This document shows, one piece after another, positions 1 to 9,835 of a stretch of 60,000 nt of DNA. The translations under genes were made by a program, and so were the position numbers. This DNA comes from Tubulanus polymorphus (taxonomy: Eukaryota > Nemertea > Palaeonemertea > Tubulaniformes > Tubulanidae). The stretch is from contig NC_134033.1 in the NCBI RefSeq assembly GCF_964204645.1, positions 7,414,231 through 7,474,230 of the forward strand. The letters run 5' to 3'. The stretch's first letter is position 1, and the number at the start of each line of letters is the position of its first letter. Under the pieces are notes generated by a model. The model saw nothing but the letters and a program-made list of their open reading frames with translations. It had not been told where the DNA came from and did no database searches.

Positions 1-1
1 T

Positions 2-3000
2 TCCTTTAGAGGTGAAAATGTAGTTAATGATTTTTGTGATAAAATGATGGAATTAGAAAGTGATTTTGCAAAATTATTAAACAAAAATAAAAGAATAGTT
101 ATGACAAAAGAAGATGAAATTGATTTTAATTATGCAACTCATTGTTGTTACTGTGAAAAACGTTTTTATTCATTTGATAAAAAAGTTAGAGATCATAATC
201 ATTTGAATGGAAAGTTTAGAGGCGCTGCACATGAGAATTGTAATTTGCAAGCAAAGAAAATCAATTTTGTCCCCATTATATTTCACAATTTATCGGGGTA
301 TGATACCCATCTATTTATAAAACAATTATCGGGAAAATTGGGTGCAATTAATCAAGAAATAGAAGAATATAATGCTATGAATGAAGCAAATGTAAGAAAA
401 TATGATTTTAAACTATTAGCTAAAACATCTGAAAATTATATTTCATTTCAATTTGGTTGCATTAGATTTATAGATTCATATAGATTTTTAAATAGTTCAT
501 TAGATAATTTATCAAAAAGTTTAGTTGATAATGATTTTATTATAACTCGATATTATTATCCAAATGACCAAGATTTTAAATTATTGAGATATAAAGGCGC
601 AATTCCTTATTCATTTTATAAAACACACGATGATTTCAAAGAAACGAAATTATTAAAAGATCAATTTTATGATAAATTAAAAGAGGAGTATGTGAAAGAC
701 GAAGTTTTTAATAGAACATTAAATATTTGGAACCATTTTAAGATGAAAAATCATGGTGAATTAGTTGATTTATATTTAAAATCAGATGTTATGATATTGG
801 CTGACATATTTGAAAAATTTAGAGAAGTTAATTTGAATCATTTTAATGTTGATCCTTGTTATTGCTACTCTAGTCCTGGTTTAACCTGGCAATGTGGTTT
901 AAAATATACAAATGTAGAATTAGATTTATTAAAAGAACCAGATATGGTTTTATTATTTGAAAAATCAATTAGAGGTGGAATTAGTGGTGTTATGGGAGAT
1001 AGGTATTTTAAAGCAAATGATGAATATAAATTATTATATATTGATGCCAATAATTAATATGGTTGGGCAATGATGCAACCTCAACCATATAAAAATTTTA
1101 TATTAACAGAAGTTGAAAATGGTGATAAAACTGATTGGGAAAGCGCAATTATGAGTTTAGAAGATGAAGCACCAATTGGTTATTTCTTTGTAGTTGATTT
1201 AGAATATCCTGAAAATATAAAGTTTAAAACAAGAAACTTACCTTATTGCCCAGAACATTTAACTGTAGATGATAGTTATTTAAGTGAATACCAGAAGAAA
1301 ATAAAACCGAAAGATCATGTTTTTACAGAAAAATTAATACTTACTCAAAATAATAAATACAATTATATTGTTCATTATAGAATGTTAAAATTTTATCTAA
1401 AACAAGGAATGAAATTAAAGAAAGTACATAGATATATTGAATTTAATCAATCGAAGTGGTTAGAAAAATATATAGATTTCAATACTCAACAGAGAACCAT
1501 ATCAAAAACAGATTTTGAAAAAGATTTCTTCAAATTAATGAACAATAGTTTTTATGGTAAAACATGTGAAAATATTAGAAATAGAAATGATATTGAATTA
1601 GTAAATAATTCTGAAAGATTAAGACATTTACAATCAAGCCCCAGACATTTACAAAATAAAAGATTTGAAGATTATTTAACAGCAGTAAAATTAAAAAGAA
1701 CATCTATGAAATTTAATAAACCAATATTTATAGGTTCAACTGTTTTAGAAGTTTCAAAGCTATTGATGTATGATTTTTATTACAATGTATTACAACCATT
1801 GTTTGGGGAAAAACATATAGAAATTCTATACTTCGATTCTGTAACAGCTGACACCCCAATATTATTAAAATACAATAACCAAATATTAATTAGAAGAATT
1901 TCAGAAATAATTCCTAATCAAAATAAATCTTATATTTCGTATGGTGAAAAAGAACTAATACAAATAAATGGATTAATGGATGTTTGGACAAGAAATGGAT
2001 GGAAAAAATTATATAATATTATTAGACATAAAACAAATAAGAAAATCTATAGAGTTAGAACTAAATTAGGATTTGTAGATGTTACAGAAGATCATAGTTT
2101 AATTAAACGAAATGGTGATGAAATAAAACCAACTGATATAAAAATTGGAGATGAATTATTACACAACAGATTTTACCCAAGAATGAATCATATGTCATTT
2201 GATGAAATAATTGATAATATTTATAATATAGAACCCGAAACATTAGAAGAAAAAGAATATTTTATCAAAGGATTTTTCATGGGTGATGGTTCAGCAGGTG
2301 TGTATAATTATGTTAGTGGAACTAAATATTGTTGGTATTTATGCAATCAAGACTTAAAATTATTAGAAAGAATTAAGAAATTCTGTGAAGAAGTTTATTC
2401 AAATAAAACATTCAAAATCATAGATGTTATGAAATCATCGCAATGTTATAGAATACATGTGAATAATCCTAAAGATTTTGCTACAAAATATAATGATGAA
2501 TTCTATATTCATACAATAGTGAAAAGTAATACTTCAACAAAAGAAAAGATAGTTCCAGATTATGTATTGAATGCAAAAAATAATTTAAGAAAATGGTTCT
2601 TCATTGGATTCTATGCAGCAGATGGTACTAAAAGTTTCAAAAACCGCAAAACAATATCTTTAGCTCAAAAAGGAAAAGTTGCTATATCAGGATTAAATAT
2701 ATTATGCAATTCATTAGGTTTTAATATGAATATTGGATTGATTAAATCTAAACCAAATTGCTTTAATTTAAGCCATGTAGAAAAAGATTTAACTGAAGAA
2801 GTTAAAGATTTATTTGAAATATATAACCCAACTGACTATGTTTATGATTTATCAACAGATGATGGAACATTCAATTCTGGGTTCCCATTAATCCAAAAAA
2901 ATACTGACGCCTACATATTAAAAATCAAGACAAATGATATAACAAAAGACTTAAAAACATTGAAACATTATTTCGACTTTAGCAATTACCCTAAAGATCA

Positions 3001-3358
3001 TGAATTGTTTAGTAATGATAATAAAAAGATTCCTGGTAAGTTTAAAGATGAATTAGGAGGTGATGAAATGATTGAATTTGTTGGGATAAGAAGTAAAATG
3101 TATAGTTATAGAACAAAAGATCATGAAGCTAAAAAGTTAAAAGGAATAACAAAACATGTGGTTGATAAACATATAGAATTTCAAGATTATATAAAGTGTT
3201 TATATAAATCAATTGTAATGAAACACAAAATGAATTGTTTAAGATCAGAAGATCATGAGATGTACATTAATGAAGTTGAAAAAACTAGTTTAAATCCATT
3301 TGATGATAAAAGGCATATTTTAGATGATGGTATAAAAACATTACCTTATGGCCATTAA
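2..3358 (+). pseudogene. polB: DNA polymerase B, protein-primed type (5' end missing, one stop, contains an intein)
   Basis: Replicates the element's linear DNA from a protein primer. Visible in order: a Cys/His module with the signature CYCE...DHNHLNG...RGAAHENCNL resembling endonuclease VII, an exonuclease motif HNLSGYD, polymerase motif A (DANN then a stop where Polinton 2 has Leu, followed by YGWAM), motif B (NNSFYG) and motif C (YFD), which is interrupted by an intein at 1838-2902. The frame continues unchanged past the TAA at 1055-1057, so this is one gene with a nonsense codon in motif A rather than two genes. The residue after the TD of motif C is Ala here and Ser in Polinton 2. The stop overlaps the stop of the convergent gene at 3355. 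The N-terminal part lies outside the window. Inactive as it stands unless the stop is read through. Confidence 0.88.
1838..2902 (+). other. Intein with LAGLIDADG homing endonuclease inside polymerase motif C
   Basis: A 355-residue in-frame insertion between YFD and TD of the polymerase catalytic motif C; Polinton 2 has no insertion at this point. The first residue is Ser (SVTADTPIL, splicing block A). A block B motif TEDHSL lies near intein residue 83. Two dodecapeptides of the LAGLIDADG type (FIKGFFMGDGSAG near residue 146 and WFFIGFYAADG near 255) indicate a homing endonuclease. Block F is VYDLSTDDGTF, and the last residue is Asn followed by Thr as +1 nucleophile. The penultimate residue is Lys rather than the usual His. 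The whole intein frame is open although the host gene has a stop upstream. Site and layout match the pol-c insertion site used by inteins in archaeal and giant-virus polymerases. Confidence 0.88.
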
Positions 3359-4656
3359 AACATAAAATCAATATCATCATACTCGAAATCACTATTGGCT
3401 TCTTCATTTTCATTTAATTGTTCAGGTTCTTCTTCCATTCCATTTTTCTCATTTAAATAAAGTTCTATCTTGTTCCACATTTCATCTCGCTCTCTTTGTT
3501 TCTTTTTGTTTGTTAATTCATCAAATGGAATTATAATATCTAGGTTTAAATAATTTACAATCTTATTTAAAAAGAATTCATAATTTATTGAATCTGTTAT
3601 TCTATTTTCCAAATGATACATTAATATTTGTTTAAATATTTTTTTTATATTTTCCATATCTTCTTCTGTTAATTTAGGTTTTTCATAATAATCGTTAAAT
3701 AATAAATATAAATACATTTTCTTTTCTTTTGTGTTAAATGTTGGTGGAATAATTGTTTTTATAATATCTTTTTTAGTTATTTCACCATTTTTATTTTCTA
3801 TTATTTTCATTTTTTCAAGCCATTGTATATATTCTGGTGTATGATCTTCTATAGAAAATATTTTAAAAATTTCATCAAGATAATTTAATTTTGGATCTAT
3901 AAGAAAATTTCTAGTTTTTTCTTCATCCCATAAATTCTTTTGCCATCCACAATCAACACAAAATAACACAGTACCTTCTTGTCTTAAGGTCGCATAACTA
4001 CATTGTGGACATTTTCGTTTATAATTTATTGGTAATAGATCTTCATTAAGCTCTTGGTATTTTCTTACGTTTTCTTTATGTTTTATTGTTCTATTATGTA
4101 GATTTGAATTACTTGTTGTAATAATCAATTTACAATATTTACAATAATATGTTTTTCTTGTTAATTCATTATATTGTTTTTCTAACTTTTCAACTGTTTC
4201 TTCATTATCTGGTAACGTTTTCTCATATTTTATTTTTTCTAATAAATTATTTTTTCTTTCATTGAATTCAGTTTCAAATTTATTAGAAATTTTATCTATA
4301 TGTACTTTACGAAATTGATGATTCTCCCAATCTTCTATATTTTCAGGGCTATATTTTACTAGACAAGGCTCGCAGAAATGATCTTTTATATTATCCTTAT
4401 CATAGAATAAGAAAGGTCTTTTCCAAATAACTTCAGGTTCAACTTCAGCAGAATTACTATCAACATTAGCCATTGCGCCATTAATTCTACACTTCTCTGA
4501 ATGTTTTTTAACATAATTTCTTGAGAATAATTGATTACATTTTGGGCAGTTTATTTTAGGGGGTTTATAATTTTCATCATGTTTTTTCATATGTCGAGCC
4601 TTATTACTTTTTCTTAGAAGTTCACCACAAATTTCACATGCTATCTTCTCTTCCAT
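3355..4656 (-). CDS. VLTF3-like late transcription factor with zinc fingers
   Basis: 433 residues. The N-terminal half has several Cys/His pairs: CEICGELL...H near 7-26, CPKC...H near 37-52, C95/C98 with H113/H119, and CKYC...H near 172-193. A four-Cys zinc ribbon (C216, C219, C233, C236; CPQC...CVDCGW) is followed by a helical region of about 150 residues ending in NYEFFLNKI and RDEMWNKIELYL, and an acidic tail. Zinc ribbon plus this helical pattern resembles the poxvirus-type late transcription factor VLTF3, which some Polintons and giant viruses encode; that match is from memory. It lies tail-to-tail with the polymerase (4-nt overlap of stops). The ATG sits in TAAATAAATG. No counterpart is present in Polinton 2. 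A role in driving the TAAATG promoters is inference. Confidence 0.55.
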   Translation of the reverse strand: MEEKIACEICGELLRKSNKARHMKKHDENYKPPKINCPKCNQLFSRNYVKKHSEKCRINGAMANVDSNSAEVEPEVIWKRPFLFYDKDNIKDHFCEPCLVKYSPENIEDWENHQFRKVHIDKISNKFETEFNERKNNLLEKIKYEKTLPDNEETVEKLEKQYNELTRKTYYCKYCKLIITTSNSNLHNRTIKHKENVRKYQELNEDLLPINYKRKCPQCSYATLRQEGTVLFCVDCGWQKNLWDEEKTRNFLIDPKLNYLDEIFKIFSIEDHTPEYIQWLEKMKIIENKNGEITKKDIIKTIIPPTFNTKEKKMYLYLLFNDYYEKPKLTEEDMENIKKIFKQILMYHLENRITDSINYEFFLNKIVNYLNLDIIIPFDELTNKKKQRERDEMWNKIELYLNEKNGMEEEPEQLNENEEANSDFEYDDIDFMF

Positions 4657-4724
4657 TTATTTAAGAAAAATTTTATTAAAATTAATTTTTAGTGATGAGC
4701 GGTAATTTCTTTATGTTATAAATA

Positions 4725-5483
4725 ATGGTAGAATTAAAAGAATACAGAATATTTATAGATTCTAGAAGGCTTACAAATTATAAATCACATAATTTACTAG
4801 TACAATTAGATAGAGAATTTAAGAATTGTGTAGATTTAAAATTAGTTAATATAAGTTTATGTAATTCTTTTTACAATATATCGAATAAAACTATTGAACA
4901 TAATACTTTTTTAATTCATATTAGAAGTATAAATAAATGGTTTAATCTATTTCTAAGACCAGGATTATATAATTTAGAAACATTATCTCAAGAAATTAAT
5001 CGTAGAGCACGATTAAAACTAAAAAGTGAAGATAAATTTTTAATAAGAGTTATAAAAAGTGATAGTTCTGGTAAAATTAAAATAAAGTTAGATGATGAAA
5101 ACAAACATGCATTTATGGTAAAAAAACCTATAGCTAAATTGCTAGGAATTGCACCAGATATTGTTACAGGAAACGTAGAAGGTATTTCAAATATAATACC
5201 TTTTACACACTTTTATATTTATTGCAATTTAATCGATCCTACAAAAACATTCGAAGCAACTTAAGATATAACTTGTAATTCTGGTTTACTAAACATTTTA
5301 CCATTGAAGAATGTTAAAGAATTTGGAACGCAAATAAATTATAATTTAACAGAATGTGATTTCAAACCATGCATTCCTCGTTTTAATAATTTTAGATTAG
5401 AAATTAGAAATCATAATGGATACTTAATTGATTTAAATAATTTCCCTGTAATTTATGAATTAGTTATAAGATGTAAAGAGTAA
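4725..5483 (+). pseudogene. Penton-like minor capsid protein with one nonsense codon
   Basis: Equivalent to the intact 252-residue protein at 39419-40177. The frame is open for 179 residues, then a TAA at 5262-5264 stands where Polinton 2 has AAA (Lys), and the frame continues in phase to TAA at 5481-5483. The C-terminal part has the beta-strand pattern HFYIYCNLID...DFKPCIPRFNN...NFPVIYEL typical of the single jelly-roll penton proteins of metazoan Polintons, which would occupy the five-fold vertices of the capsid. The first two thirds differ from Polinton 2 at many residues, whereas from about 5210 onward the DNA is nearly identical. Unlike most genes here, the start is AAATAATGG rather than TAAATG. 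Confidence 0.7.
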
Positions 5484-5499
5484 TTTTTTTGATATATAA

Positions 5500-5841
5500 A
5501 TGAATATAACTGTTGGACCGAGTATATGTTTTGGATTTGATTTTAAACATGCTAAAGAAATGAGAATTAAACTAAATGATGTAATTACTGATATAAAAAG
5601 TAAATCATTTAACAATGCATCAATGATTGATAAAGAAAATTATAATATAGAAAAAGTAATTGATTTAATTAAATCACCTTTAGAATATTATGAATTAAAT
5701 GAAGATGGAATTATTGATGATATCAAAAACATATTATCCAAAATATATGATAATCATAAAACTAGTAATGAAATAAATGTTGAATTAATCATAAATAAGT
5801 TAACTAAATATTTTGAAGATAGTAATTTTTTTGATAAATAA
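5500..5841 (+). CDS. Conserved Polinton protein of 113 residues, function unknown
   Basis: Starts at ATATATAAATG, 16 bases after the penton gene. The product is hydrophilic with a short hydrophobic start (MNITVGPSICFGFDF) and long helical stretches. I see no known motif. It matches the protein at 40194-40535 with six substitutions by eye. Its place between penton and membrane proteins in both Polintons suggests a virion or assembly role, which is inference only. The stop codon is followed directly by the next gene's ATG, so the spacing is minimal. Confidence 0.8.
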   Translation: MNITVGPSICFGFDFKHAKEMRIKLNDVITDIKSKSFNNASMIDKENYNIEKVIDLIKSPLEYYELNEDGIIDDIKNILSKIYDNHKTSNEINVELIINKLTKYFEDSNFFDK

Positions 5842-6063
5842 ATGAGTGATAATAAGTGGATAATAACTGGATTATATAATGGCGCATTACTATCAGTTGG
5901 AACTGTTGGTTATTCAATGGTATTAAAAAAAGTATTCAAAATGGGAAGTGTTAATGTTGATAGATTTGATATAAATGATATTTTAAAGTTAACATTAGCA
6001 GTTACTTTATCTAATTTAACTATTGATTATTTGGAAAAACAAAAATATATTCCTCCCATATAA
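5842..6063 (+). CDS. Small membrane protein, conserved in Polintons
   Basis: 73 residues. A hydrophobic stretch IITGLYNGALLSVGTVGYSMVL (residues 7-28) probably spans a membrane, and a second apolar helix (ILKLTLAVTLSNL, about 48-60) follows. The start codon directly follows the upstream stop inside GATAAATAAATG. It differs from the copy at 40536 by one residue (Val to Gly). Proteins of this shape recur next to penton and capsid genes in animal Polintons (recalled, not searched). Likely a virion or packaging membrane component; precise role unknown. Confidence 0.78.
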   Translation: MSDNKWIITGLYNGALLSVGTVGYSMVLKKVFKMGSVNVDRFDINDILKLTLAVTLSNLTIDYLEKQKYIPPI

Positions 6064-6087
6064 ATGCGTAATTTTTTTGTTAAATAA

Positions 6088-6456
6088 ATGGCTTCTGCAA
6101 TTATAACTATTATAGGATCGGCAATTGTTAACGCTTTAGCATTTACTGGTGGTGGTTATTTATTTAAACATATTGATAAAAATAGTTCATTAGGAGAACA
6201 AAGAAGACATAATTTAGCGTTAGAGAAATATAATAAAGCTGCAGAAGAATATAGAGAAAAGAGACAAAACTATATGGATTACATCAATAAAGAATTATAT
6301 GATCAGAAGATTTCACATAGAGATTTTCAATCAGTTGACGATGCAATGAGTTTATATAACGCAGTAACAAATAAAGAAAAATTACATCTATACAAACCTA
6401 AATTATCAGATTATTATACCCCGAGTAAAGAACAACAGAAATATGAAATAATTTAG
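6088..6456 (+). CDS. Signal-anchor plus coiled-coil protein; a TAG separates it from a second membrane segment
   Basis: 122 residues with an N-terminal apolar segment (ASAIITIIGSAIVNALAFTGGGYLF) and a charged helical middle (LEKYNKAAEEYREKRQNYMDYI). It ends at TAG 6454-6456, but the frame stays open afterwards to TAG at 6508-6510 and adds about 17 residues that would form a transmembrane helix (ILGGTVIVIFVAYKF). Polinton 2 has the same TAG in the same place and an identical 122-residue protein. Either both copies inherited a truncated tail, or the TAG is read through. The start lies in GTTAAATAAATG. Confidence 0.75.
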   Translation: MASAIITIIGSAIVNALAFTGGGYLFKHIDKNSSLGEQRRHNLALEKYNKAAEEYREKRQNYMDYINKELYDQKISHRDFQSVDDAMSLYNAVTNKEKLHLYKPKLSDYYTPSKEQQKYEII

Positions 6457-6529
6457 ATTTTAGGTGGAACTGTTATTGTTATATTTGTTGCTTATAAGTT
6501 TACTAATTAGTAATTTTTATTCTAAATAA

Positions 6530-6964
6530 ATGGAAGATAAAGTTGATAGTATTGATATTATTCCTCATGATATAAATAAAACTAAATTAAAAATATATTT
6601 AGAAAAACAAATATTAGAATTTGAAAGTGACTTAAAGATAAAAAAGAAAAAATATTTAAAAAGTAAAATTATATATTATTTGATTATAAGTGGTTCGGTT
6701 ACAATTAGTTCTGTAATAACATTTCTAGCAATATTCAGTCCATTAACACCTTTAGCTATATCAATTGGTGTGTTAGGATTAAGTTCAAGTGTTTTAACTG
6801 GTATAAGTTCAAAATTAAATATCAAAAGTAATAAAGAAAAAATAAAATCTAATATAAAAGAAATTAATAAATTAAAGAACACACTAGATTATATAATAAG
6901 TTTAAATGGTCATATAACAGTTGAAGAACAAGATAAATTATTAAAAGAATTAATAAATTATTAA
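6530..6964 (+). CDS. Two-helix membrane protein with coiled-coil flanks
   Basis: 144 residues. A basic, helical N-terminal part (EKQILEFESDLKIKKKKYLKS) leads into a hydrophobic hairpin (about residues 48-92: IIYYLIISGSVTISSVITFL and LTPLAISIGVLGLSSSVLTG), followed by a Lys-rich helix. No family recognised. It differs from the copy at 41224 by three residues. The start is in CTAAATAAATG. A role in a virion or host membrane is inferred from topology alone. Confidence 0.78.
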   Translation: MEDKVDSIDIIPHDINKTKLKIYLEKQILEFESDLKIKKKKYLKSKIIYYLIISGSVTISSVITFLAIFSPLTPLAISIGVLGLSSSVLTGISSKLNIKSNKEKIKSNIKEINKLKNTLDYIISLNGHITVEEQDKLLKELINY

Positions 6965-6980
6965 TTTTTTAATTATATAA

Positions 6981-8363
6981 ATGGTAGATAGTTTTCCAAA
7001 AGCTTTCCAATATAATAAATCAATTAAATATAATATTCCAGCAATAGATTTTAATAAAGATATTACATATAGAAATGAAGTTTTAGATTCATTAACTAAT
7101 TTAGAAATTTATGTTACTGAAACTAATAATTTTAATGCAAAGATGGAAAATATATTTCATGTATATTTGATTAATTTTAAAAAATTGAAAGATGAAAAAC
7201 AATGGTTATTAAAATCTAATATGAAGTATTGGCAGAACCAATTAAATTTTGCTGTTTATTGTGCAACAACAGGATGTGGAATTAGTTGGAATGATCATTT
7301 GAATAATTCTAAATATAAACTAATTCAAAGTTTATTTAGATTTCATACATACTTTCAAATCAGAATAATATTAAATGAATTAGAGTGTGCTTTACCAGGA
7401 TCTAGGTATTTTAAAGAATTAGATAATAATATTAATTTATCTAAGTTTTATAACATTTGCAATGAATTTAATATAGATATAAATAATTCTGATTTTAGAA
7501 TAAAAATTGGAACAATAAGATCACTTCCTTGCCCTAAAAAGATTGCAGAATGTTGTGCACTTCCCATACCATCTAATAGTTTTTATAATATCTATAATAA
7601 AAAATTAGGTAATGGTAAAATAGAAACAAAGGATTTAGAAACATTAAATTTCAATAAATTACCGAAATTTTATGATAATTTAAAACAAGAAAACAATAAT
7701 GGTTGGGTTTATTTTATTTTAGAAAATAGTGAAGGTTTTACAAAATCAGGTATAGAAAGAATAAATCAATCTATTAGAACTTATTTGATATGTATTTTAG
7801 GCGCCCAAGTTGAAACAAGATCACCGATAATTGGAAATGATAACACTTCATTCGATACACAAAAACAATTTAAAGTTTTATTTGAAGATTCAATTCATAA
7901 TGATAAAAATAGATCGATTCCAGAAAACATTATAAGATATCAAAATTATTTAGATAAATCTCATGTAAGACTTTATTATTGTATAGGCCCTAATCTATTA
8001 ATTATTTCTAATGATTTAGTATTAAAGATGGGAAACATAATTGGTTATAATAATCTAATTAAAACTGCAACAATAAATAATTCATTTGGATTGAATGATA
8101 TAAATAAAAAGATTATTACTGCCCCAAAATTAATGGAAGGTGAAAAAAATAAAAAACATATTCAATCAACAGAAACTAAAACTAAGAATATTAAATTGGT
8201 TAATGATTCTAAAATAAAAGATTACAATACATCAGAAAATAATAGAACTGATAAAATTCAACATGATATAATTAAACAAAATGATGATAATAAATCCCAT
8301 GAAAATACTAAATTAGCTATAACTTGTATAGGAATTGTAATCGGAGGAATATTATATTTTTAA
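6981..8363 (+). CDS. Conserved Polinton protein with C-terminal membrane anchor (460 residues)
   Basis: A soluble body of about 430 residues followed by one C-terminal transmembrane helix (LAITCIGIVIGGILYF). Conserved stretches shared with the copy at 41675 are MKYWQNQLNFAVYCATTGCG, EGFTKSG, and LGAQVETRSPIIG. Residues about 25-75 and 175-235 are diverged from Polinton 2, including a 25-residue length difference, while the rest is nearly identical. Proteins with this pattern recur in animal Polintons (from memory) but I know no function. Starts at AATTATATAAATG, 17 bases after the previous gene. Confidence 0.78.
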   Translation: MVDSFPKAFQYNKSIKYNIPAIDFNKDITYRNEVLDSLTNLEIYVTETNNFNAKMENIFHVYLINFKKLKDEKQWLLKSNMKYWQNQLNFAVYCATTGCGISWNDHLNNSKYKLIQSLFRFHTYFQIRIILNELECALPGSRYFKELDNNINLSKFYNICNEFNIDINNSDFRIKIGTIRSLPCPKKIAECCALPIPSNSFYNIYNKKLGNGKIETKDLETLNFNKLPKFYDNLKQENNNGWVYFILENSEGFTKSGIERINQSIRTYLICILGAQVETRSPIIGNDNTSFDTQKQFKVLFEDSIHNDKNRSIPENIIRYQNYLDKSHVRLYYCIGPNLLIISNDLVLKMGNIIGYNNLIKTATINNSFGLNDINKKIITAPKLMEGEKNKKHIQSTETKTKNIKLVNDSKIKDYNTSENNRTDKIQHDIIKQNDDNKSHENTKLAITCIGIVIGGILYF

Positions 8364-8385
8364 TTTTAATTTTTTTATTATATAA

Positions 8386-9812
8386 ATGGAAGTAGAAGGT
8401 GTAGAAGATATTGGAATGGATCCTTTTGATGAACCTGGTATAACTGATGAACAACCACCTGATTTTGATGAAACAAGTTTTAATGATGGTAATGAAACAG
8501 CATATAATTCTAATTTAACTACACCTCAATATATTGACAAAACACGTTCAAAGATAAGTATTGAAAATGAAGTACCAGAAATAACAGAAAAAGAATACAA
8601 TTATAATGAAATTATTCATGAATTTAAACCAAGATTAAAAAGATCTGGTTTCAATATAACAAATAAAGGTATGGATTATTTAGTAAAAGATTTAAAATAT
8701 TTAAATGGTGATTATTATTGGAAATTGAAAGGCGACTATTATTTTAAGATTTCAAATCTTAAAAGTAGCGATAAAATAATAACACAATCAACTTTTAATT
8801 TATTTAAACCAGATAGAATTAAGAAAATCATTGATGATGTTACAACTGATGTTACACAAGAAGAAAGAGATGATAATATAAAAGAATTTAAACAAAGAAA
8901 TGCTAAATTTTTTGATATAATTAATGCAAATTTAAGACAAAAAAAAATTCCTAAAGAAGTTATTAATTCCAAAACTAGTAAACCTAATTCAAGAGAAGTT
9001 CAAACTGAAAAACTTTTACCAAATGGATTACTTGATGCAACAAATCAACAATTAGAAGATTTAGATATATTTTCTGATAAAGCAATTAGAGAAATTATTA
9101 GTATAAGAAATGAAGCTGATAAAATTGCGCATGATAAAAGTATAAGAGATCAAAAAATTAGAACTTTAGAAAAAGAATTAACTGATAAAAATAAAGAAAT
9201 AGAACAATTAAAGTCTGATTTAGATCATCAAGTAATTGATGAAATAGAATATAAGCAAAAAGAATTACGTTTAGAAAAAGAAATAGATGATTTAAAATAT
9301 ATAACATAGAATTACAAAAAAAAGAAATTAAATTATTATTAAAATCATATGATTATAATATTGATAGATTAAAAGATGTTTTTAAAAGATATCTAATAAA
9401 ACCAGATTCTAGAATATCATTGAAAGATAGAATAAAATTATTATTTAAGTTTGAAGGAATAACAATTCTTTCAATTCTAACAGCTGTAACTATGTTATTT
9501 ACAACAATTGGTTTAGCAATATCAAATGCTTTGAAATCTACTCCTACTCCCAATAAACCGGATAAACCTCCAGGTAATAATTCTATACAAGATAAAGTTA
9601 AAGATGGTTTAAAGAAATTAGCAAAATATTTATGGGAACTATCAAAGAAATCTGCTGCAGCTTTACCAGGAGTTATTGCTTCAATTGTTGGTTTTATATT
9701 GAAATCTGCAGGAAACATTATTAACTTTGCTGCTGAACATATTATTTTATTTTTAATTACAGTTGTAAGTGCTATTATTTTTGGGTTAGTAAACATGATA
9801 AAAAATAAATAA
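8386..9812 (+). pseudogene. Coiled-coil protein with C-terminal membrane segments, frameshifted
   Basis: The acidic N-terminus and long coiled coil (about residues 200-305, rich in Glu/Lys/Leu heptads) are read up to TAG at 9307-9309. Compared with the single frame at 42999, this copy has two extra bases near 9298-9303 (TATATAAC against TATAAC), after which the frame continues to 9812. The 3' half carries two hydrophobic regions (GITILSILTAVTMLFTTIGL and IILFLITVVSAIIFGLV) around a Pro-rich linker (NKPDKPPGNN). Total length 1427 nt, two over a multiple of three, fits one 2-base insertion. The downstream part should not be read as a separate gene. Function unknown; probably structural. Confidence 0.75.
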
Positions 9813-9813
9813 T

Positions 9814-9835
9814 TAATTTTTTTGTTAAATAAATG
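9814..9835 (+). promoter_or_regulatory. T-rich stretch and TAAATAAATG at the capsid gene start
   Basis: A run of seven T, then GTTAAATAAATG with the start codon as its last three bases. The same arrangement stands at 44459-44481 in Polinton 2 and, with small changes, before almost every gene of both elements. It resembles the TAAATG core of poxvirus late promoters. Promoter activity is inference. Confidence 0.5.

Noticed and set aside
1070-3358. A second polymerase gene starting at 1070
   Set aside because: Same frame as the upstream part and separated only by one stop codon in motif A; it is one broken gene.
9420-9812. A separate 130-residue gene in Polinton 1
   Set aside because: It is the 3' part of the gene starting at 8386 after a 2-base insertion; Polinton 2 has both parts in one frame.
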